This document shows, piece after piece, positions 1 through 6,316 of a DNA stretch of 7,851 bases (its first letter is position 1; the number at the start of each line of letters is the position of its first letter). The stretch comes from Bacteroidales bacterium (lineage in GTDB: Bacteria; Bacteroidota; Bacteroidia; Bacteroidales; UBA932). The notes beneath the pieces are model-generated. The model was not told the DNA's origin, searched no databases, and worked only from the letters and a program-made list of their open reading frames with translations. The stretch spans positions 1-7,851 of the forward strand of contig JAAXVX010000059.1 of NCBI GenBank assembly GCA_013335275.1, read 5' to 3'. The position numbers and the translations under genes were made by a program.

Positions 1-691
1 TATAAAAGAGGTGGTTCTCACAGGTGTGAACACAGGGGATTTTGGCAAAAGCACAGGAGAAAAATTTGAAGATCTCATAAAGAAACTTGATAAAATTGAA
101 GGTATTGAGCGATACAGAATATCATCGATTGAACCGAACTTAATTACTCCCGAAATCATTGAATGGATATCCGGGAGCAGTAAATTTCTTCCGCACTTTC
201 ACATTCCTCTGCAATCGGGCTCAAACACAATTCTCGCCCTTATGAAGAGGCGTTACAATACTGAATTATTTGAGCAGAGGGTAGAGCTTATAAGAAAATA
301 TATGCCTTATTCATTTATTGGCATTGATGTAATTGTGGGTTTCCCGGGTGAGGGAGAAAAGGAGTTTGAGGAAACATATAAATTTCTGGAGAGGATAGGG
401 CCATCATTTTTGCATATATTTCCTTACTCAAAGAGAGTTAATACACCGGCAGCCTCATATGAAGGACAGGTGAGCGAAAACGCAAAGAGGGAAAGGGTTA
501 CAAAACTCACCGAATTGAGCGACAGGCTCTATGCGCAATTTGAGTTAAAAAACAGAGGGAGAAAAGAAAAGGTGCTTTTTGAAAGTACTCAGAAAGGTGG
601 AAAAATGTTCGGATATACAGGAAATTATATAAAAGTTGAACACCTTTACAACAGAGATTTGATTGGGAAAATTGTTGAGGTAACTATTTAA
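1..691 (+). CDS. mtaB: tRNA (N6-L-threonylcarbamoyladenosine(37)-C(2))-methylthiotransferase MtaB, 5'-partial (C-terminal half)
   Basis: MtaB is a cytosolic radical-SAM 4Fe-4S enzyme that converts t6A37 to ms2t6A37 in ANN-decoding tRNAs. The frame is already open at base 2 (codons for IKEVVLTGVN), so the gene begins upstream of the window; the GTG at 11 is an internal valine, not a start. About 229 residues remain of a family length near 430, so the N-terminal UPF0004 domain and the CxxxCxxC radical-SAM cluster motif are not visible. What is visible is the rest of the radical-SAM barrel: LTGVNTGDFG near bases 17-46, HIPLQSGS at 200-223 and GIDVIVGFPGE at 320-352. A TRAM-like tRNA-binding segment follows at roughly 560-688, ending in GKIVEVTI. 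The LTGVN-type motif separates MtaB from MiaB (LLGQNVNSYG type) and RimO (LIAQDT type). The TAA stop at 689-691 lies 8 bp inside the convergent tamB. The main uncertainty is the unseen catalytic half. Confidence 0.93.
   Translation, partial: IKEVVLTGVNTGDFGKSTGEKFEDLIKKLDKIEGIERYRISSIEPNLITPEIIEWISGSSKFLPHFHIPLQSGSNTILALMKRRYNTELFEQRVELIRKYMPYSFIGIDVIVGFPGEGEKEFEETYKFLERIGPSFLHIFPYSKRVNTPAASYEGQVSENAKRERVTKLTELSDRLYAQFELKNRGRKEKVLFESTQKGGKMFGYTGNYIKVEHLYNRDLIGKIVEVTI
684..691. other. Convergent 3' overlap of mtaB and tamB
   Basis: The mtaB stop (TAA at 689-691, plus strand) and the tamB stop (TAG, minus strand of 684-686) interlock, so the two coding regions share 8 bp tail to tail. No room remains for a conventional intergenic terminator: each transcript must end inside or beyond the other gene. 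I found no strong GC-rich hairpin with a T-tract on either side. Confidence 0.85.
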
Positions 692-3600
692 TTTTCTTCT
701 TCTCCGTAAGGATAGCCTCTTTTTCTGCTTTTCTTTGCTGGGCTTTCAGTTCTCTTCTTTTTTTACTTAAGAAGAACCTGTTAAACAGTTCACGGAAAGA
801 ACTGAATTCTTCCTGATAAACAAGACCTACACCGCTGCGCTGGCTGTTGTCAAGATAGTTTGAGTACTGGTCGGCCGAGTGGGAGAAAGCTTTAGCCCTA
901 AAGCGTCCCTTTTCATCTAGCTTAACTTCGACATCTATATCACCAACGACATCGCTGTTCTGATTCAGAAATTTAGCACTGCCTATGTTCCCGTTTACTA
1001 TTACCCTGTTGTCAAAAAGCTGTGCGGATATCGCAGCATCGAATATGTCCCTTCCGTTTTGTCCGGGCTGGTAGTTGAAGCTGAAGTCCAGAGGTATATT
1101 TAGCTGATTGAATATGTTATTGATTTGATTTGACAGGACTTCCGTGGCATTTGAGTAGAGCAGGGTAGAGTTGTTAACGATGCTGGACTGAATATCCGGG
1201 ATAAAACTGCCTGATACAAGTATAGACATTACCTGTTTCACAACCTTGTCTTCGGTATTGAGCGCTGCATCCACCCTTGCTTTTGTTGAAGGGTCAATAT
1301 CCGGAATGTCGATTCCGAAACTCAGTCTTGGATTTAACAAATCGCCTTCCATTCTTATGCTGCAGTTTACATTTCTTCTGTTGCTCACAGAGCTTGTATC
1401 TGCAATAAGAGTATTGACAGAGGCTTTGGTGTTGTATATTGCCGTTAAGTTAAGTCTTGTTTTAAGAATATCCCCGTTGAAATAGATATTGCCGCCTTCC
1501 TGCAAATTGAAGTCTCTCTTGAATATTCCCTGGAGAACAAATGTGTACAGTCCCCGGTTAACAAGGTAGTCGCCGTGAACAGAGAAAATGTCTTTTGTGG
1601 GGTTTATTTCAAGGTCAATAAGTCCGCTACCGTAGCTTTTGATTACATCTCCAACCGATTTGTCAACCTCAATGAGCATTTGGGCATCGGTATTAACTCG
1701 TATCCTAAGTTTTACATCAAGTTCAGATGCCTGCCGTATCAGCTTTTCCTTAATAGGTTCAATATAGCCGTAATCGTCATAGTAATTTACGACAGCATTG
1801 TCGGGAGCTTCAACAAATGTCAGCAGATTTGTTTTTGATGCCTCAGATGTGGTTGGCAGCGGAATATGAATGACGGTATTACGATTTGACGTAGCAGATA
1901 TATCCATCAGTATTTTATTGAGCGAACCCATGATACTTATGTTGCCGGTCGCAAATGCATTACCGTAGAATGACTCGTTATCCTTTTCAAGTGTATTGAG
2001 ACATTCCAGGTTTGTAAAATCCACTCTTGTGTTAAACAGGATAGTTTTAAAATGTTTAAAACTCAATCCGCCATTTACTCTTCCCGTATTTCCATAACGG
2101 TCCTTAAGGGTGCCGCCGGAAATTTTAAGAACGCCGTCATCAATTACAAAAGGACCGCTGAGTATATATGGTACTTTGGTAAAGTTTATTGTGAATCCGA
2201 GATCATTAAGATGGCCGCTCTCTCCCGATAAAACTAATTTATCAAGTTCTCCCCTGAGATTGAGATCTCCTGAGATTGTGCCTGAGGATTTTGATATGAT
2301 GTCGGAAAGGAACGGCTCAAAGTATGCAACGGCGGTTTTGTTTGCCTTTGCCGACAGGTCAAGATAACTGCCTTTAGGCCTGAAAGTACCTGTAACAACA
2401 AGTGGATTTTCTCCGCTGAGGGTGTTTGTCAGATGAATGTTGAACTTCTTTTGAAAGTTATCCCATTTGCTGGTGATATTGAGCTCTCCAACAGGGGTAT
2501 TGTTTACACTTACCTGTTTGCCCTCTATGTTAAGCAACAGCTGGGGTTCTGCATATATATTGGTAGCAACGGCTGTACCGGTAAACTTCCCGGAAATATT
2601 GAAAGGTTTCTTTATGAAATAATTGATGGGAAATATTTCCAGATTTTTAAATTTAACGGAGAGTGAGTCTTCGAGGCTTGAAGAGAGAGCCCCGTTAATT
2701 TCAAGAGTCTGCTCGTCACTGAATATTTTAAAACCGTCGAACCGGAATTTGGAATCGTGAATTGAAACAGACGAACTGGCAAAATTCCATTGCTGATTAT
2801 TGAAGAACAGCTCTGACGGGTTTATGGATATTCTGAAAAGAGGAGCGGCAGTGCCGGCAATCTTTTCTACTCCGATGTCCGAACTGAAGCGGAGCAGGTT
2901 TTTAAGTTTTGTGTTGTTTGTATAGAACAGTTTCAGCCCAATATTATTGTTTATGGCTTTCAGCAGAATTTTACTGCTGTCCAGGTCAAGTCCTGCAATC
3001 CTTATCCTGTCGGAATATATAGTGGTATTTAACTCTTCGCTTCCGGAAACGGCCTTTATGTTTAGATTGTTGCTAAAATCCTTTTTGAATCCGATTTTTG
3101 CAGCTTTAAAATCGATATTTACTTTCATCAACTCGTCAATAGAAACATTCAAAGAGCTGTTTGGCGATAAAAAGAAACCCGGCAACAGAAGCTGGCTTAA
3201 AGCACGGGTATCGAAAAAATTAAGTTTAAGGCTATAAATTTCGGGCTTTTCGCTATTGCTTTCTCCTTTCAGGCTAACTCCAAGATTGGGAATATGTCTA
3301 GCGGTGGTTGCCTCTAAAAGTTTTTCGGCAAATTTGTTAATAAACTTGCTCCCTCTGTAGTTCATTTCGGCAAACGAAGATTTTAACGAAACCACAAAGT
3401 TGTCTCTGTTTGAGTTTGAAAGAATTGTGATATCGCCTATGTTATATTTCCCGTTGCTGTTTGTATATCCCATGTTCTTGACCTGGATATTTCCAATTAT
3501 GTCTCCACTCGTTTTTTGAGTAAAATTGGCGAGCGTCTTGAATGATATAACAGATACCGAATCGCGTTTGTCAAAATTGAGTGCTTTCAGGTTTGCATAA

Positions 3601-5234
3601 ATAACATCAGCATAGAAGTCATAATATGAGTCTTTTTTTGTGGATAGCCCAAATACTCCCTGAAAAATAAAGTCAAGATTTGGGTCGTGGCAAATTATCT
3701 TGCCATCGAACTTGTTTCCCACATAACTTCCGGTAGCCTGCAGATTACTGTATGGGTATCCGTTGAATTCAAGTTTTTTGAGATATATACTGTCAATATA
3801 AAATTCACTGCCACCCAAAGATTCATCCCGGATTAATGCGGTCATCGTACTGTTGAAGGTCAGCTCACCAAGGCTTGTATTCTGTATAAGCTGTCCCGCA
3901 TTAAGGTTTTCTGCCCTGAGCTTGCCCTGAAGGTGCAAACCATGCTTAACCTCGTTCTCTTTAAGCAGTACATCAACATAGACACTTCCGATATTTGATT
4001 TAATTGTTCCGTTTGCAACAAAATCGTCAAGAAGGCCGGCGAGCCTGCCGGAGAAGTTGTACTTTATAAGCGGAGACATCTTTGTTAAAAACGGAATAGG
4101 CCTGCTTCCGCTTATTGAGGAAATAATATATGCAACATCGAGAGAGGTGGTTGTACAGTGGCTTATGTCAATAAACGCCATAGTTTCCTGCACATGCGGA
4201 AGTCCGGAAATTCTTGCTTTAAGATCAACATAGGTTAGCCCGGATTCCGATGTGATTTTAAGGTTGTCGCTGCGCAAATTACTTACGGTTCCTGAAATCA
4301 GACCCGTAAGATGCATGCTTAATTTGTTTTTTGAAAGCGAAGGAGCAATTTTACCTAATGTTTCGAAACTTACATAAGTATCGGTTAAGTCTGCCTCCAT
4401 TCTCACTTTGTCTGTAAATTCGGAAAAGTCTTTGCTGTTTTCGTAATACAAACTGAATTTGTTTGCTCTGAGAGTCGTTTTTCCGTCGTAGATATAGAGG
4501 TTTTGGAAACGAGCCTCTCTTGCACTGAGTTTAAGATAGGAGTTTAGTTTGAAAATGGAAAACCCGCTTCTTTCATTAAAACTGATGTTCCGTATTTCGG
4601 CATATAATGTGTCCCGTTCAAGTTTAACACCCATAATTTCGGCATCAATCTTTGAAAGAGACAGGTTGGCAAAATTTATTGCCCCCTCATTCGTGCCTCT
4701 GTCTAAAAATTTGTTTTTGAGGGTAAACCGGAAATTCTTTAATTTAACCTCTTTGGCAAACAGACTCAAAGGCATTGCCAGAGTATCTGTCGTATCTTTT
4801 GGAGAACTTTTGAATTTAAAAACCCTGCTGAGGTTTGTTGTACTGTCTGTCTCGTTGTAAAGATTAAACACGCCATCATACAGGTGAACACGGTTAAAGC
4901 TTAGTTTCCTGGCAGTAATAAGCTCCTTGGCAGAGATGCTTACAGACAATTTTCTGCAATTCAAAAGGGTGTCGGAAGGAGAGGAGAGTATAGAAACGTC
5001 ATTTAAGATGAGCTTGTTGAAGAAAACGTAATATACTTTTCCAATAGAAACTTTTGTCTCTAATTTTTTTGATAACATTACGGCTGCCCTCTTTGCGGCC
5101 CATGTTTGCATGGAAGGTATCTGCAATGCAATATAAGCCCCTATCGGAGCCATAGCCACGATAAACAGCAGAGCGACAAATATTTTTTTAGCTATCCGTA
5201 TAACTGTATAATTATTAGTTGCAAAATTAATCAA
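684..5234 (-). CDS. tamB: TamB-like translocation/assembly module protein (AsmA-like, DUF490), start uncertain
   Basis: TamB family proteins are anchored in the inner membrane and span the periplasm as a long beta-taco groove. They work with a TamA/BamA-type outer-membrane partner in outer-membrane protein assembly and, by recent work, lipid transport. The product is about 1516 residues from the TTG at 5234, typical of Bacteroidota. In that numbering there is a basic N-terminus (R13, K16, K17), one uncleaved hydrophobic anchor at about 18-37, then the AsmA-like start with QIPSMQTWAAKRA at about 37-49 and LSKKLETKVSIGKV at about 54-67. A very long run of beta-strand repeats follows. The C-terminal TamB domain carries a family signature (GIFKRDFNLQEGG and YFNGDILKTRLNLTA, bases about 1435-1535) and ends with NIPLDFSFNYQPGQNG, a strand-rich segment and a basic tail. 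The frame stays open to a TTG at 5300, but that start would overlap tsaD. No ATG precedes the anchor; the first, at 5153, lies inside it. No tamA is in the window. Family assignment is firm; the start is not. Confidence 0.93.
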   Translation of the reverse strand: MINFATNNYTVIRIAKKIFVALLFIVAMAPIGAYIALQIPSMQTWAAKRAAVMLSKKLETKVSIGKVYYVFFNKLILNDVSILSSPSDTLLNCRKLSVSISAKELITARKLSFNRVHLYDGVFNLYNETDSTTNLSRVFKFKSSPKDTTDTLAMPLSLFAKEVKLKNFRFTLKNKFLDRGTNEGAINFANLSLSKIDAEIMGVKLERDTLYAEIRNISFNERSGFSIFKLNSYLKLSAREARFQNLYIYDGKTTLRANKFSLYYENSKDFSEFTDKVRMEADLTDTYVSFETLGKIAPSLSKNKLSMHLTGLISGTVSNLRSDNLKITSESGLTYVDLKARISGLPHVQETMAFIDISHCTTTSLDVAYIISSISGSRPIPFLTKMSPLIKYNFSGRLAGLLDDFVANGTIKSNIGSVYVDVLLKENEVKHGLHLQGKLRAENLNAGQLIQNTSLGELTFNSTMTALIRDESLGGSEFYIDSIYLKKLEFNGYPYSNLQATGSYVGNKFDGKIICHDPNLDFIFQGVFGLSTKKDSYYDFYADVIYANLKALNFDKRDSVSVISFKTLANFTQKTSGDIIGNIQVKNMGYTNSNGKYNIGDITILSNSNRDNFVVSLKSSFAEMNYRGSKFINKFAEKLLEATTARHIPNLGVSLKGESNSEKPEIYSLKLNFFDTRALSQLLLPGFFLSPNSSLNVSIDELMKVNIDFKAAKIGFKKDFSNNLNIKAVSGSEELNTTIYSDRIRIAGLDLDSSKILLKAINNNIGLKLFYTNNTKLKNLLRFSSDIGVEKIAGTAAPLFRISINPSELFFNNQQWNFASSSVSIHDSKFRFDGFKIFSDEQTLEINGALSSSLEDSLSVKFKNLEIFPINYFIKKPFNISGKFTGTAVATNIYAEPQLLLNIEGKQVSVNNTPVGELNITSKWDNFQKKFNIHLTNTLSGENPLVVTGTFRPKGSYLDLSAKANKTAVAYFEPFLSDIISKSSGTISGDLNLRGELDKLVLSGESGHLNDLGFTINFTKVPYILSGPFVIDDGVLKISGGTLKDRYGNTGRVNGGLSFKHFKTILFNTRVDFTNLECLNTLEKDNESFYGNAFATGNISIMGSLNKILMDISATSNRNTVIHIPLPTTSEASKTNLLTFVEAPDNAVVNYYDDYGYIEPIKEKLIRQASELDVKLRIRVNTDAQMLIEVDKSVGDVIKSYGSGLIDLEINPTKDIFSVHGDYLVNRGLYTFVLQGIFKRDFNLQEGGNIYFNGDILKTRLNLTAIYNTKASVNTLIADTSSVSNRRNVNCSIRMEGDLLNPRLSFGIDIPDIDPSTKARVDAALNTEDKVVKQVMSILVSGSFIPDIQSSIVNNSTLLYSNATEVLSNQINNIFNQLNIPLDFSFNYQPGQNGRDIFDAAISAQLFDNRVIVNGNIGSAKFLNQNSDVVGDIDVEVKLDEKGRFRAKAFSHSADQYSNYLDNSQRSGVGLVYQEEFSSFRELFNRFFLSKKRRELKAQQRKAEKEAILTEKKKIK

Positions 5235-5239
5235 ATATA
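5232..5239 (-). promoter_or_regulatory. Candidate Bacteroidota -7 promoter element (TAnnTTTG) facing tamB
   Basis: On the minus strand these bases read TATATTTG, a perfect match to the TAnnTTTG -7 element of the Bacteroidota primary sigma factor. The box faces tamB from inside the tamB/tsaD gap. No exact TTTG -33 element lies about 19-21 bp upstream; there is only a T-rich run (minus strand of 5254-5259), which is spaced too closely. The box also overlaps the TTG proposed as the tamB start, so both cannot be right: if this is the promoter, translation must begin further in. The region is AT-rich and chance matches are likely, hence the low confidence. Confidence 0.3.
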
Positions 5240-5290
5240 TGGAGCTATTTGTTAAAAAATAGCCATTTTTGCACAGATTTAAAAGAAATA
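5235..5290. promoter_or_regulatory. Divergent tamB/tsaD intergenic region
   Basis: This AT-rich gap of about 56 bp is the only likely non-coding stretch between genes, and promoters for both divergent genes should lie in or next to it. For tsaD, the plus strand carries CATTTTTG at 5264-5271, which matches five of the six fixed positions of TAnnTTTG, and TTTG at 5248-5251. The two are only 12 bp apart, too close for a standard -33/-7 pair. A further near-match facing tamB, TATAATTG, lies on the minus strand at 5298-5305. The A-rich run just before the tsaD ATG (aaaagaaata) resembles Bacteroidota leaders that lack a Shine-Dalgarno sequence. I see no convincing stem-loop or operator palindrome. 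If tamB really starts at 5300, this stretch is coding. Confidence 0.4.
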
Positions 5291-6316
5291 ATGAGTACAA
5301 TTATATTAGGAATAGAATCTTCATGCGACGACACCTCTGCAGCGGTTATCAGAGATGAAGTTATGCTTTCGAATGTGATGTCCAGCCAGGATGTTCACGA
5401 AAAATACGGAGGGGTAATACCGGAACTTGCCTCAAGGGCTCACCAGCAAAATATTCTGCCGGTTGTTGACCAGGCTCTGAAACTGGCGGGAGTATCTTTA
5501 AACGAGATTGATGCCATTGCTTTTACAAGAGGCCCCGGACTTCTCGGGTCTTTGCTTGTGGGAACATCGTTTGCAAAAGGACTTTCAATAGCAATTAACA
5601 AACCGCTGGTAGATGTTAACCATCTTCAGGGGCATATATTATCGCATTTTATTAAGGTCCCTGACAAGGAAAACAGACATCCGTCATTTCCATATCTCTC
5701 ACTTTTGGTTTCAGGCGGCCACACTCAGATAGTAAAGGTAAACAGTCATCTTTCGTTTGATATAATAGGAGAGACGCTGGATGATGCTGTTGGGGAGGCT
5801 TTTGACAAATGCGCGAAAATAATGGGTTTGGGATACCCGGGAGGGCCTGTTGTCGATAAACTGGCAAAGGAAGGGAACGCAGATGCATTCAAATTCTCAA
5901 AACCCCGTATTGGAGGTCTCGACTATAGCTTTAGCGGAGTGAAAACCTCTCTTCTCTATTTTTTAAGAGATAAAATTAAAGAGAACCCCGGTTTTGTTAA
6001 TGAAAACGTAAATGATCTTTGCGCCTCATTTCAGAAAACCCTCATTGATATTTTACTGGATAAGTTAATCCTAGCGACAAAACAAACCGGTATTAAAGAG
6101 ATTACCATTGCAGGTGGAGTGTCTGCAAATTCGGGATTGCGTGAGCGAATCACAAAAGAAGGCATCAATCGCGGATGGAACACTTTTTTGCCTGAATTCA
6201 GGTTTACAACAGACAATGCAGCAATGATTGCAATAACAGGGTACTATAAATTTAAATCCGGTTATACCTGCAGCCTGGATGTAGTTCCAATTTCCAGAAT
6301 TTTAGACTATGCGTGA
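5291..6316 (+). CDS. tsaD: tRNA N6-adenosine threonylcarbamoyltransferase TsaD (Kae1/Gcp/YgjD family)
   Basis: TsaD transfers the threonylcarbamoyl group from threonylcarbamoyl-AMP (made by TsaC/TsaC2) to A37 of ANN-decoding tRNAs, working in the cytosol with TsaB and TsaE. The older label O-sialoglycoprotein endopeptidase is wrong. The 341-residue product is of normal family length and has every signature I looked for: MSTIILGIESSCDDT at the N-terminus, the metal-binding HLQGH with His111 and His115, SGGHTQ at 141-146, YSFSGVKT at 212-219, GGVSAN at 275-280 and TTDNAAMIA with the metal-ligand Asp308. The ATG at 5291 is chosen because it gives exactly this canonical start; the frame extends to a TTG at 5249, but those 14 residues resemble nothing in the family. 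It is transcribed divergently from tamB and its 3' end overlaps the next gene by 8 bp. I see no defect; it is expected to be essential or nearly so. Confidence 0.98.
   Translation: MSTIILGIESSCDDTSAAVIRDEVMLSNVMSSQDVHEKYGGVIPELASRAHQQNILPVVDQALKLAGVSLNEIDAIAFTRGPGLLGSLLVGTSFAKGLSIAINKPLVDVNHLQGHILSHFIKVPDKENRHPSFPYLSLLVSGGHTQIVKVNSHLSFDIIGETLDDAVGEAFDKCAKIMGLGYPGGPVVDKLAKEGNADAFKFSKPRIGGLDYSFSGVKTSLLYFLRDKIKENPGFVNENVNDLCASFQKTLIDILLDKLILATKQTGIKEITIAGGVSANSGLRERITKEGINRGWNTFLPEFRFTTDNAAMIAITGYYKFKSGYTCSLDVVPISRILDYA
6309..6316 (+). other. 8-bp stop/start overlap of tsaD and the COG2509 gene
   Basis: The bases ATGCGTGA contain the start of the flavoprotein gene (6309-6311) and the TGA stop of tsaD (6314-6316) in different frames. 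No Shine-Dalgarno-like purine run precedes the ATG, so a ribosome finishing tsaD is the likely source of initiation. This places the two genes in one operon. Confidence 0.8.

Noticed and set aside
11..691. GTG at base 11 as the start of the first gene
   Set aside because: The frame is open to the window edge and the preceding codons (IKE) continue the MtaB consensus, so the gene is truncated by the window rather than starting here.
754..774. Inverted repeat CTTCTT...AAGAAG next to a T-run, a possible mtaB terminator
   Set aside because: The arms are only 6 bp, AT-rich, with the T-run in the loop rather than after the stem. It is explained by Lys/Arg-rich codons of the tamB tail.
4549..4860. 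103-residue plus-strand open frame within tamB
   Set aside because: It is antisense to continuous TamB coding sequence, has no family resemblance and no plausible leader. The same holds for the other plus-strand frames between 1246 and 3237.
5202..5220. AACT...AGTT palindrome around TATAATTAT as an operator
   Set aside because: Only the outer 4 bp and the AT-rich centre pair; the intervening bases do not match, which is expected by chance in such AT-rich sequence.
5249..5290. N-terminal extension of tsaD from a TTG at 5249
   Set aside because: The 14 added residues are not TsaD-like, while the ATG at 5291 gives the canonical IILGIESSCDDT start and the normal 341-residue length.
684..5300. 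TamB as a novel giant repeat protein or adhesin
   Set aside because: The N-terminal anchor, AsmA-like start and C-terminal TamB signature identify it as an ordinary member of a known family despite the low sequence conservation of its middle.
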